Below, piece by piece: positions 1 to 7,423 of a DNA stretch of 16,621 nucleotides; the stretch's first letter is position 1; each line of letters opens with the position of its first letter. This DNA is from Alphaproteobacteria bacterium. Lineage in GTDB: Bacteria > Pseudomonadota > Alphaproteobacteria > Micavibrionales > UBA1664. Under the pieces are notes generated by a model. The model was not told where the DNA came from. It searched no databases and saw nothing but the letters and a program-made list of their open reading frames with translations. A program made the position numbers and the translations under genes. The stretch lies in assembly GCA_030427215.1 (NCBI GenBank), contig JAUHXB010000003.1:1-16621 (forward strand), given 5' to 3'.

Positions 1-942
<942 letters not shown>

Positions 943-951
943 GTTGAATGA

Positions 952-983
952 TTGGCTGGTTAGCTGTTTTGCTAATCAGTTAA
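952..983 (+). promoter_or_regulatory. Hairpin between atpD and atpC
   Basis: Arms 952-964 and 971-983 can pair over 13 positions, including three G-U pairs, around the six-base loop TGTTTT. It lies between the atpD stop and the atpC start and no T-run follows, so it does not look like a terminator. By inference it could stabilise the upstream message or reduce expression of the epsilon subunit relative to beta, whose stoichiometry is 1:3. The pairing is seen directly; the function is a guess. Confidence 0.5.
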
Positions 984-1001
984 ATAGCGAAAGAGCAAGA
1001 T

Positions 1002-1409
1002 ATGACACAAACAATTCAATTCGACCTTGTATCCCCTGAACAAAAAATTATGTCTGAAGGCGTGGCCATGGCCGTTATTCCGGGCACGGAAGGTGACTTT
1101 GGTGTCTTAAACGGTCACATGCCTTTGGTTGCGACAATTGGCACAGGTGTTGTTGAAATTTACCGTGAAAACATGAACGATATCACTGATAAAATCTTTA
1201 TCGCTGGTGGTGTTGCCGATGTCACGGGCGATCAATGCACCGTATTGGCGGAGCAAGCGATTAATGTGAACGATATTGATGTTGACGACATTAACCGTCA
1301 AATCGCGGATATTGAATCCGACCTGTCATCCATCACGAACGAAGCGGATCAATCGCGTTTCCATAAAAAACTTGACATCCTTCGCGCCATGGCGCATTCT
1401 GCCAAATAA
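1002..1409 (+). CDS. atpC: ATP synthase F1 subunit epsilon
   Basis: The epsilon subunit belongs to the F1 central stalk: it links gamma to the c-ring and restrains ATP hydrolysis. The 135 residues fit the family. The N-terminal beta-sandwich is recognisable from IQFDLVSPEQKIMSEG, the run IPGTEGDFGVLNGHMPL (about residues 26-42) and the IAGGVADV strand. The C-terminal helical hairpin (about residues 88-135) is charged and helical as expected. The ATG start is preceded by only a weak Shine-Dalgarno-like AAGAGC. It follows atpD, with a hairpin at 952-983 in the gap. The gene is complete and looks ordinary. Confidence 0.96.
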   Translation: MTQTIQFDLVSPEQKIMSEGVAMAVIPGTEGDFGVLNGHMPLVATIGTGVVEIYRENMNDITDKIFIAGGVADVTGDQCTVLAEQAINVNDIDVDDINRQIADIESDLSSITNEADQSRFHKKLDILRAMAHSAK

Positions 1410-1448
1410 AATAATTATAATAAACGGCAGTTAAACAGGGAGAGTGTT

Positions 1449-2273
1449 TTGAACAACGCTCAAAGAAAAGCACTTCAAAAATTACGTGTTCTTTTTATCG
1501 ATATTGATCACGTTCTTCATCATTATAATGCACACTATGCGCGACAATTTTCTGTGGCAACTGTGCGGTCTTTCATAAAGCTTCACCCTGAAAAAGCAGA
1601 AGGATATGAATTTGACGAACTAGTTGAAAAGGCTGTTCAATCTTATCATAAAACTGGTCGTACAACGGCTTGGTTCGCCGAGACATTTGAAATTGATGAA
1701 ATGGATTTGTATATTCACCATCATGACCTGATGTGTCGGGATGACGGGTATATTGAAAACCAATTTCAAAATGGTGACATACCCTATGATGCCGAATTGT
1801 GGGATTTATTGGCGCAGGTGAAATCATTAGGAATTGAAATATACGCGCTCACCAATGGCACACAGGGATATGGTGAAATGGTGTTGGGTGATCGCGGGCA
1901 TGGCGCGGCTCATCTATTTGATAATATTTTTGGAATGGATAGCGTTGATAATCCTTACATGTTGGACAAACGCCATGGCGCATTTATGAATGATATTTTG
2001 GACAAGGTGGGTTTGTTGAAACGATTTCCAAATGATATTCATGAAGGAATGAGTGATTTTGATCATTCTCATATAGGGTTACTTGATGATACGCATCGTA
2101 ATTTACGCGCCCCGCGTCATCGATTTAACATACACACGACGTTACAAGTGAATAATCGTGATTGGAGAGGCCCATCGCAAAGCCACCTTGTCACACATGA
2201 TATCAAAGATTTATTGAGAGATATTATCGTTGCAAACGCCCCGCACGCACTTGACCTGGCCTTGAGGGCGTGA
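1449..2273 (+). CDS. HAD-superfamily hydrolase, pyrimidine 5'-nucleotidase-like
   Basis: A 274-residue cytoplasmic protein of the haloacid dehalogenase fold. The motifs appear in order: FIDID with nucleophile D18 and acid/base D20, T135-N136-G137 (motif II), a plausible motif III lysine at K174, and LLDD with D213-D214 (motif IV). The spacing and the helical insert between motifs I and II resemble the pyrimidine 5'-nucleotidase branch (SDT1/YjjG-like), which dephosphorylates nucleoside monophosphates. The substrate cannot be read from sequence. The start is TTG, supported by an AGGGAGAG Shine-Dalgarno region just upstream; no ATG fits the conserved N-terminus better. It follows atpC by 39 bases with no terminator between, so it may be cotranscribed with the ATP synthase operon. 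Fold assignment is firm, substrate is not. Confidence 0.8.
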   Translation: MNNAQRKALQKLRVLFIDIDHVLHHYNAHYARQFSVATVRSFIKLHPEKAEGYEFDELVEKAVQSYHKTGRTTAWFAETFEIDEMDLYIHHHDLMCRDDGYIENQFQNGDIPYDAELWDLLAQVKSLGIEIYALTNGTQGYGEMVLGDRGHGAAHLFDNIFGMDSVDNPYMLDKRHGAFMNDILDKVGLLKRFPNDIHEGMSDFDHSHIGLLDDTHRNLRAPRHRFNIHTTLQVNNRDWRGPSQSHLVTHDIKDLLRDIIVANAPHALDLALRA

Positions 2274-2276
2274 GCA

Positions 2277-2312
2277 TAAAAAAAGGGCTGAAACCAGTTA
2301 AGGTTCCAGCCC
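2277..2312 (-). terminator. Rho-independent terminator, minus strand
   Basis: An 11-position stem (2285-2295 with 2302-2312, one mismatch) closes a six-base loop and is followed on the minus strand by seven T residues (2284 down to 2278). On the plus strand nothing like a T-run follows, so this terminator serves leftward transcription although it sits directly behind the plus-strand HAD gene. The nearest minus-strand gene ends 260 bases away at 2574, which suggests either a long 3' UTR or a separate RNA. Confidence 0.85.
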
Positions 2313-2397
2313 GAAGTCGTGAGAGAATTAAAGAGTATGATAAAAGCCTTATACCCAAAACTCTTTTATCGATAAGGCCATAACAACATATTCGTCA

Positions 2398-2439
2398 TTA
2401 TCCTTTTAATAAGAGTTTTTGGTCTGAGTTATCCTTTTA
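2398..2439. repeat. Two 11-bp direct repeats, 31-bp spacing
   Basis: TTATCCTTTTA occurs at 2398-2408 and again at 2429-2439. Read on the minus strand, as part of the candidate RNA, each copy is TAAAAGGATAA and contains the purine-rich AAAAGGA. They could be protein- or antisense-binding sites, but chance repetition in AT-rich sequence is possible. Confidence 0.4.
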
Positions 2440-2482
2440 TTCGTTTTCTTTTCAACTCCTCACTTTTTGAGGGATATGCACG

Positions 2483-2510
2483 TATCAAGAAATGTCTCTT
2501 GATAATTATA
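2483..2510 (-). promoter_or_regulatory. TATAAT box abutting a perfect 8-bp inverted repeat
   Basis: The minus strand reads TATAAT at 2510-2505. Immediately beside it is the perfect palindrome TATCAAGA-N6-TCTTGATA (2483-2490 and 2497-2504). No good -35 box is seen at 16-18 bp. The palindrome would cover the start site of leftward transcription, so it fits an operator for a repressor; in a longer read-through transcript it would form an RNA hairpin instead. Confidence 0.4.
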
Positions 2511-2573
2511 GAATACATACTTTACGTTAAATATGATTGAAAATTAGATAAAATTTGAATGAAATTCGGCTTA

Positions 2574-3368
2574 TTATTCGGGCTTAGAAATCATCACAAC
2601 ATTCATGTCGCGCATAACACGGCAAAATTCAACAAATTCGCATAATTCAGGGCTAATTTGTCGGTTGTCTTTATCCAAAAGGGACCAGAATTTGCGGCGA
2701 ATATCAATATGGTCCTGACTGCCTGCACCGATTGCACTCACATCTGTTCCAGACGGCAAAAGGGGTATGAGGGCACAATCTTTGCGTCTGAGGCAACTTT
2801 CATATTGTCGCCTGTCTTTAATACGGCCTTTTTCAAATTGTTGTGCGGTGGCTTGCATCTTACGATAATAATTCTGAATAATGTCATTCACATTAACATT
2901 ATAATTATTTTCTATAAGATTAAGGCTACGGCATTTTCTGTCCGGCGTTTGACCATTAAGCGCAGGTTTATAGCATTCATCAGAAAAAGAAACATATTTG
3001 GGCTTATCCAAAAAATCAGCAAAAATATGATCTTCATATAGAGGATATTGATCAATATAGAGTTCAAGAGCAAAGTGATCACCGTCTTGTGAGATAGTAA
3101 TATAGTCTTTCCTCCACTGAAATTTTTGATGCGCGTAAACCATGGTCGCGGCAATCAATAACAAAAAGCACAGGCTCAAGATTATTTTTTTATGGCGCAT
3201 AATAAAAACCAAGAGAGCACATAAACCGCTAAAAACCGCAAAAATCGTTCCATGCCCACCTTCGGAATAGGGCCATTGACTTAGGAAAAATATAGAGCCC
3301 ACGGCAAATAAACCCGTTCCAATGATGGCTGGTAAAACAAAGCTGGTATCGCCTAAATCTTTAAACAT
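2574..3368 (-). CDS. Unknown membrane-anchored protein with three cysteine pairs
   Basis: I do not recognise this 264-residue protein. It has three predicted membrane helices near the N-terminus (about residues 11-31, 38-57 and 61-79), then a soluble domain of about 185 residues. That domain holds six cysteines arranged as three local pairs: C-x14-C in the SDEC...RKC stretch, C-x5-C in SCLRRKDC, and C-x5-C in LCEFVEFC. Such pairing fits disulfides, hence a periplasmic domain, although topology is inferred. The ATG start lies 8 bases after the rluC stop, so it should be translated from the DUF429-rluC-membrane protein message. There is no terminator close behind it; the nearest one leftward is at 2277-2312. 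It is a real gene by position and length; no function is offered. Confidence 0.75.
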   Translation of the reverse strand: MFKDLGDTSFVLPAIIGTGLFAVGSIFFLSQWPYSEGGHGTIFAVFSGLCALLVFIMRHKKIILSLCFLLLIAATMVYAHQKFQWRKDYITISQDGDHFALELYIDQYPLYEDHIFADFLDKPKYVSFSDECYKPALNGQTPDRKCRSLNLIENNYNVNVNDIIQNYYRKMQATAQQFEKGRIKDRRQYESCLRRKDCALIPLLPSGTDVSAIGAGSQDHIDIRRKFWSLLDKDNRQISPELCEFVEFCRVMRDMNVVMISKPE

Positions 3369-3376
3369 GAATTATA

Positions 3377-4309
3377 TTATACATTGAACCCAATGGTTTT
3401 CCACCCTTTTAAAAGGGCATTTGGCAGGTCCGCTTGAAACGCCATTTCTTCCTTACTTGTCGGGTGGCGCAGCGTAATTTCACGGGCGTGAAGGTGAAGC
3501 CCATTATGGATTTCACCATTGTCAAACGGCATGGGATTATCATTATATTTGTAATCCCCCATTAAGGGCGCACCAATAATTTTGGCATGCACACGAATTT
3601 GGTGCGTTCGGCCTGTCTTTGGATAAAACGCAACAAAGGCAATGTCTTTGCCTGCACGGTCAATTACTTCGAAATCAGTCACTGCGTCTTTACCATTATG
3701 GGGGTCATGAATCATCATTTCACCACCTTCCGCACCTCCAATGGTTTTATTTAATGGGGCGTTGATTGTGCCCTCATCTTCAATCGGGGCGGGATTTGTT
3801 AACGCCCAATAAGTTTTTTGCACCTGATGCGTTTGAAATTGTTTGGTGAGTGCGCGTGTGGCCTCCGCCGTTTTGCCCAAAACCAACACACCCGATGTAT
3901 CACGGTCAAGACGATGACACAGGCGCGGTTTCACACCCTTTTTCATGTAACTGTTCAACATGCCATCAATATGGATTTTGGTTTTTGTGCCGCCCTGTAC
4001 CGCCAACCCATTGGGTTTATTCAGGATTAATATATCGGCATCTTCAAACAAAACCATATCCTCAATTTGATCGCGGTCACGTTGATCAAACATGATTTTT
4101 GGACGGTCGTGATTGCCATGTTCTAACGATGGGGGCAGGCGCAGCTCATCATCCTTTGACAAACGGCTATCCGCCTTGGCACGCTTGCCATTAATGCGGA
4201 TTTGCCCTGTACGGATTAATTTTTGTGTTTGCCCGAATGTCAGCGTTGGAAATGATTTTTTTAAAAATCGATCCAATCGTTGGCCATCGTCGTCTGGTTG
4301 AATAATCAT
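3377..4309 (-). CDS. rluC: 23S rRNA pseudouridine synthase, RluC/RluD family
   Basis: This enzyme isomerises uridine to pseudouridine in 23S rRNA. The 310 residues split into an N-terminal S4 RNA-binding domain (about residues 8-60, DGQRLDRFL and IRTGQIRINGKRAK) and the catalytic RluA-type domain. The signature HRLDRDTSGVLVLGKT is at about 132-147 with catalytic D135, followed by the GRTHQIRVH motif near the substrate pocket. S4 domain plus length points to RluC/RluD; RluC is favoured from overall appearance, but the two are hard to separate by eye. Its ATG overlaps the stop of the upstream DUF429-like gene in an ATGA four-base overlap, implying translational coupling. The membrane protein gene follows 8 bases downstream. 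No irregularities. Confidence 0.9.
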   Translation of the reverse strand: MIIQPDDDGQRLDRFLKKSFPTLTFGQTQKLIRTGQIRINGKRAKADSRLSKDDELRLPPSLEHGNHDRPKIMFDQRDRDQIEDMVLFEDADILILNKPNGLAVQGGTKTKIHIDGMLNSYMKKGVKPRLCHRLDRDTSGVLVLGKTAEATRALTKQFQTHQVQKTYWALTNPAPIEDEGTINAPLNKTIGGAEGGEMMIHDPHNGKDAVTDFEVIDRAGKDIAFVAFYPKTGRTHQIRVHAKIIGAPLMGDYKYNDNPMPFDNGEIHNGLHLHAREITLRHPTSKEEMAFQADLPNALLKGWKTIGFNV

Positions 4310-5217
4310 GATGTATCTTTATCGTACCCCACGCCAAAAATCCATCCCTCCATTGAAAGTTGTCGGCTATTTTCATAGGGAGTGTGTAGTTTTTCAGGGA
4401 TGGTATGGCCTTCACCGCATAGATATTTTAACCCTGCCGCAGAAATAATCGCGTCACTATCATGGTCAGAATGAAAATCAGGTGTAAATTCATCTGCGCC
4501 CAATTTTTTTAAGATGATATTTAAATCATCTTTATGTCGAATTTTTTGATTTCCAAGCCCTGCGCGTTTGATAAACAACCTAGGATATATTTCGGTGATA
4601 ACAATCTGTGCCTGATTATAAGGCATCGGATTATCATTTTTACTAAGGTTCTTTTCAAAGGGCCAAAATTTTATTTGCTCACCATGGGTTTGTTTCAAAT
4701 AATGCGCCATACGCATTGCGGCCAATCCACCTTTGCCAACTTGTTTTGCGCCAATTAATTTAAATGGGCTTTCTGGCAACCCATATCCACTTTCACCGCA
4801 AGTGATTTCCGTTTGACGTTTTGGCATTTGAAACCCGTTTGGCATTTTTCCTGATGTCCAAAAATAGGATGTATAATTTGCATCTTCCCAAAATCCACCT
4901 GCAAAAAAATTAGGTGCATTTTTACTGTGCTTTTCAACTTCTGCCCACAAATCAAAAACATTTTTCTTTTCACCCATCTGCGATTGCACAATATCTTTAG
5001 CATACCCGAAATTGGCATCTATTCCGATTAAAATCCGTTTATTCTGTGTGACCAATTCATCAATATAATCAGCGATCTTTTGTCGAGACCATGGACCATT
5101 GATAAGGTCAACGCCAGATGCATTACGATCACATGATGCCACCGCAATGGCTTGTGTATTAACGGGGGATTTCGCTCCTGACCAATCAATGGCAATAAAT
5201 TGATCAAAGTTTTTCAT
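4306..5217 (-). CDS. DUF429-like protein with RNase H fold, putative nuclease
   Basis: A 303-residue conserved hypothetical. It opens with a beta-strand carrying an aspartate (FIAIDWSGAK, D11), has a second GIDANF strand (D67), a later ITEIYPRLF (E209) and a C-terminal DHDSDAIISAAGL helix start (D251/D253/D255). This acidic residue layout on strands and a final Asp-rich helix is the pattern of the DUF429 family, which is predicted to share the RNase H/RuvC fold. A metal-dependent nuclease role is inferred; no substrate is known to me. It is the first gene of a minus-strand operon and overlaps rluC by four bases, which hints at an RNA-linked role but does not prove one. The ATG at 5217 gives the natural N-terminus right before the first strand. 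Confidence 0.7.
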   Translation of the reverse strand: MKNFDQFIAIDWSGAKSPVNTQAIAVASCDRNASGVDLINGPWSRQKIADYIDELVTQNKRILIGIDANFGYAKDIVQSQMGEKKNVFDLWAEVEKHSKNAPNFFAGGFWEDANYTSYFWTSGKMPNGFQMPKRQTEITCGESGYGLPESPFKLIGAKQVGKGGLAAMRMAHYLKQTHGEQIKFWPFEKNLSKNDNPMPYNQAQIVITEIYPRLFIKRAGLGNQKIRHKDDLNIILKKLGADEFTPDFHSDHDSDAIISAAGLKYLCGEGHTIPEKLHTPYENSRQLSMEGWIFGVGYDKDTS

Positions 5218-5278
5218 TGCGAATTTTGTTTCTTTTTATTATTTGTGTAAATCTAACATAAAACAAAAGAGGGATATT

Positions 5279-5671
5279 ATGATCAAATTTATTTTAACAA
5301 CGGCAATTATTTCAACTGCGTCATTTAGTGCGATGGCTCAAATGCCAGAAAACACATCAACACGCGTGATGATGGCATCAAAAATGGATTGCACAGAATT
5401 AACATCAGAGATGGAGCGTTTGAATTCAATCGTGACAGCCGCTGGTGGTGCAAAAACGAGTGATACATTGATGGGCGGTGCCGCCGCCGCGGGAACTCAG
5501 GCCGCAATTATGAGTGGCGCAGGGTCATCCATTCCATTTGTTGGTGGTTTTTTAAATGCGGCTAAATCAGTGACATCGGCAAACGCAGAAAGCAAGGCTG
5601 AAATGGCGTCAGAGGCCAAAAACGAAATTAGCCGTTTATCAGGCATCGCCGAAGTCAAGGGCTGTATGTAA
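5279..5671 (+). CDS. Small secreted Gly/Ala-rich protein, unknown function
   Basis: A 130-residue protein of unknown family. The start is set at the ATG with the clear Shine-Dalgarno AAGAGGG a few bases upstream; an in-frame earlier start at 5243 would add residues before a perfect signal peptide and is rejected. Residues 1-20 are a Sec signal (MIKFILTT..., cleavage after AMA). The mature part has an N-terminal segment with C38, a glycine/alanine-rich middle (about 56-95, zipper-like and possibly membrane-associating), a helical acidic tail and a penultimate cysteine C129. The two cysteines could form one disulfide joining the ends. It stands alone between divergent DUF429 and convergent dps genes. 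The bipartite hairpin at 5686-5724 followed by GTTTTA may end this transcript too. Confidence 0.72.
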   Translation: MIKFILTTAIISTASFSAMAQMPENTSTRVMMASKMDCTELTSEMERLNSIVTAAGGAKTSDTLMGGAAAAGTQAAIMSGAGSSIPFVGGFLNAAKSVTSANAESKAEMASEAKNEISRLSGIAEVKGCM

Positions 5672-5674
5672 TTA

Positions 5675-5724
5675 TAAAAAAATCGGGCGTGGGTTAGAAC
5701 GCGGTGGCGCGTAACATCCACGCC
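5675..5724 (-). terminator. Terminator of dps operon, overlapping the dps stop
   Basis: On the minus strand the arms 5718-5724 (GGCGTGG) and 5686-5692 (CCACGCC) pair perfectly and enclose an inner ACGCG-CCAC-CGCGT hairpin. A T-run follows (5682-5675 region, ATTTTTT). The last dps codons and its TAA lie inside the structure, so translation to the end could interfere with folding. On the plus strand the stem is followed by GTTTTA, so it may also weakly terminate the 5279-5671 gene. Confidence 0.75.
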
Positions 5725-6155
5725 GTTTTATCATGAAAAGTTTGGCGGCCGATTAACATGTCGGCCGTTACTTCATCGCCAACATCCGCGGCCTTTTCAA
5801 TAGCCTCGGCAATATGTTTGGAAATTGTTTCATGATCTGCGGCTAAATCCTTGACCATATCCATGGCCTTCATCATGTTTTTCGCTTCACCCATATCGGA
5901 TGGTTTCATAATTTCAGCAATATTCATTGGTGCATAGGCGCCAAGGGCGCGTATACGTTCCGCCAAATCATCCATGGCCGTCCACATATCCGTATAGTGT
6001 TCGCCGAATAAACGATGAAGTGAATCAAAGTGAGGTCCTTCGACATTCCAATGATAAGCATGTGTTTTGAAGTACAACATAAATGTGTCCCCCAAAATAT
6101 GGTTTAGGTTTTCAACCATTTGAGTTGTGTGATTTTTCTCTAAATATTGTGTCAT
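5694..6155 (-). CDS. dps: Dps-family ferritin-like protein
   Basis: Dps proteins assemble as dodecamers that store iron, consume hydrogen peroxide at inter-subunit ferroxidase sites and often coat DNA. The 153 residues fit the short class without a long DNA-binding tail. The family signature HAYHWNVEGPHF spans H32-F43. Aligning by eye to E. coli Dps gives H35 for H51, H47 for H63, D62 for D78 and E66 for E82. The position matching D67 is G51, with E52 beside it; most relatives carry an acid there, so one iron ligand may be shifted or lost. The start ATG lies 2 bases after the stop of the upstream small gene, with GGAGAT as ribosome-binding site inside that gene. It is the last gene of a three-gene minus-strand unit ending at the 5675-5724 terminator. 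Confidence 0.93.
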   Translation of the reverse strand: MTQYLEKNHTTQMVENLNHILGDTFMLYFKTHAYHWNVEGPHFDSLHRLFGEHYTDMWTAMDDLAERIRALGAYAPMNIAEIMKPSDMGEAKNMMKAMDMVKDLAADHETISKHIAEAIEKAADVGDEVTADMLIGRQTFHDKTAWMLRATAF

Positions 6156-6157
6156 TA

Positions 6158-6472
6158 TTATTTATCTCCATTATCTGTTGTTGGTGGCTTAGGACTTCTA
6201 TTCCTCATGCCACTTGGCCCTTGGGACATATTGCCGCCTGGGCTCATGCCCGGTGTTGAAATACGAGGGCCCAAATCGACCTTTGGCGCGGTGGCCAATT
6301 CATTCGATAATTCACGTTGTAATTGAGGCGCCAATTGTAAGACAGATGGTGATACACCGCGCAAGGTTCCGCTGCTCTCATTCTCTTCGCCTAAATCATC
6401 GCGGTGGATGGGTTGCCCGCTTATGACTGTTTTCAACCATTGTTCGGCTTGTGCGATATTTGTTGTGCTCAT
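6158..6472 (-). CDS. Small disordered hypothetical protein upstream of dps
   Basis: A 104-residue protein that I do not recognise. The ATG at 6472 is chosen because GGGGAG lies about 10 bases upstream and it is 4 bases beyond the stop of the preceding gene; a longer frame from 6511 would overlap that gene needlessly. The first 17 or so residues could form a helix (IAQAEQWLKTVISG). The rest is polar, and the C-terminal half is rich in proline, glycine, serine and methionine, so probably disordered. It has no signal peptide, membrane helix or cysteine. It lies between another unknown gene and dps with gaps of 4 and 2 bases, so it is expected to be co-expressed with Dps and may partner with it; that is inference from position alone. 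Confidence 0.62.
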   Translation of the reverse strand: MSTTNIAQAEQWLKTVISGQPIHRDDLGEENESSGTLRGVSPSVLQLAPQLQRELSNELATAPKVDLGPRISTPGMSPGGNMSQGPSGMRNRSPKPPTTDNGDK

Positions 6473-6476
6473 AATT

Positions 6477-6779
6477 TTACCACTCCCCAACCTTATCGGC
6501 CTTTGTATCATTAATATGCATCAACGGAATACGATAGGCCTCGTGAATAAAGGATTTATCAGTCCCAATCATATATAAATACGTCCGTTGTTTGATATAG
6601 TTCACGAAATCTTCGGCAATAGGCACATTCAAATGCATTGTGTCCATGGTTTCACCAAATTCCAAAGAGAGGGATTGCGTTTCATGGTCAAACATCGCGG
6701 CGGTCACAACAGAATCAAATTTACCTGTGGTCACCAAACCAATATCGTGTGTTTTGCTTATCAATAAATCAATATTCAT
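6477..6779 (-). CDS. Small conserved-looking hypothetical protein, first gene of the dps unit
   Basis: A 100-residue protein of unknown family. I take the ATG at 6779 (MNIDLLISKTHD); an in-frame TTG at 6815 would add 12 unconvincing residues and neither start has a strong Shine-Dalgarno. The pattern of alternating hydrophobic strands (LLISK, IGLVTTG, VVTAAMFD, LSLEFG, MHLNVPI) followed by a helix (AEDFVNYIKQRTYLYMIG) suggests a small alpha/beta or beta-barrel-like fold. It has no signal, membrane helix or cysteine. It is followed after 4 bases by the disordered protein gene and then dps, making a compact three-gene unit. The GNAT gene ends 56 bases upstream, leaving room for a promoter; no confident box was found. 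Confidence 0.62.
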   Translation of the reverse strand: MNIDLLISKTHDIGLVTTGKFDSVVTAAMFDHETQSLSLEFGETMDTMHLNVPIAEDFVNYIKQRTYLYMIGTDKSFIHEAYRIPLMHINDTKADKVGEW

Positions 6780-6835
6780 GACATAGAGTATCGGATGTAT
6801 TGGATTTTCAATCAACCAATAATATTGAGTGATTA

Positions 6836-7423
6836 TTACGCGGCAGATTTTTGTGTTTTTTTTCTGAAGTCAGGAACATAATTTGTGCCTATGTGATTCA
6901 TACCAAGCTTATTCGTATAATAATTAAATAAATTAGGGTGGTTTGTGCCACTCATACTCCAATAAACATACTCATTATCTTTAAATAATTCTTCCATTAT
7001 CATTTCGAAAAATTTCCCACCTTTTCCATTACCAGCCTTATTCGGAAACAAACCAAGATTCTCAATTTCAATAATTCTTCCAGGCTCGACAAAGCTGTCT
7101 CTAAATTCAGCCAAATCATTTTTCATGGGTTTTTTAATGAGGCTATAGCCAATCACATGGTGATCTTCCAAAAGGTAAAAGAGCTTGGTAAGTGGTCTAG
7201 ATAGATTATTGCTGATATATTCTATATCGTTATATTTCTCGATTTCATCCCAATCCCATTTTTCGCCAACTTTCCTAAGTAAAGTTAAAAACTTCTCAAC
7301 CGAAGCAGGGGTCTCAGTAAATGATAAGGAATTATAAAATCCATTAAAATGACCTGACTTTCTTTTTTTTAAAAACTCGTTTCTATGCATCATTAAATGA
7401 TACCTTGGGATTGTATTATTCAT
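6836..7423 (-). CDS. GNAT-family N-acetyltransferase, partner of XRE regulator
   Basis: A 195-residue GCN5-related acetyltransferase, transferring an acetyl or other acyl group from CoA to an amine. The core is visible: strand 4 IEIENLGLFPN, then the pyrophosphate-binding loop NGKGGK (about residues 132-137), a helix, the YVYWSMSGTNHP strand, and the C-terminal NLFNYYTNKLGM with the usual tyrosine pair. The substrate is unknown. The ATG at 7423 has an excellent GGAG seven bases upstream; an earlier start at 7444 lies deeper in the preceding gene and is less likely. It overlaps the XRE gene stop by 8 bases, so the two should be translated together. Both genes are more AT-rich than their neighbours, suggesting transfer. 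A toxin role is possible for GNAT-HTH pairs but nothing here proves it. Confidence 0.8.
   Translation of the reverse strand: MNNTIPRYHLMMHRNEFLKKRKSGHFNGFYNSLSFTETPASVEKFLTLLRKVGEKWDWDEIEKYNDIEYISNNLSRPLTKLFYLLEDHHVIGYSLIKKPMKNDLAEFRDSFVEPGRIIEIENLGLFPNKAGNGKGGKFFEMIMEELFKDNEYVYWSMSGTNHPNLFNYYTNKLGMNHIGTNYVPDFRKKTQKSAA

Larger units (their letters stand above)
2277..2498 (-). ncRNA. Candidate structured RNA or long 3' UTR, unclassified
   Basis: The gene-free stretch 2274-2573 is unlike empty spacer. Read leftward it has a TATAAT box (2510-2505), then several perfect complementary arms and a strong terminator. Exact pairings are 2411-2419 with 2357-2365 (9 bp), 2372-2378 with 2346-2352 (7 bp) and 2363-2370 with 2339-2346 (8 bp). 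The second and third cross each other, and the first overlaps the third, so the RNA could form pseudoknots or switch between folds. I see no match to tmRNA, RNase P, SRP RNA or 6S RNA. An RNA starting near 2498 would be about 220 nt. Alternatively it is the 3' UTR of the operon ending at 2574. Confidence 0.42.

Noticed and set aside
2277..2504. tmRNA, RNase P RNA, SRP RNA or 6S RNA in the gene-free stretch
   Set aside because: None of the conserved sequence signatures of these RNAs could be found by eye on either strand.
2658..3041. Plus-strand 127-codon frame opposite the membrane protein gene
   Set aside because: It has low-complexity isoleucine-rich sequence, no ribosome site and lies antisense to a gene that fits an operon.
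5243..5278. Longer N-terminus for the secreted protein starting at 5243
   Set aside because: The added residues precede a complete signal peptide, and the ATG at 5279 has a clear AAGAGGG ribosome site.
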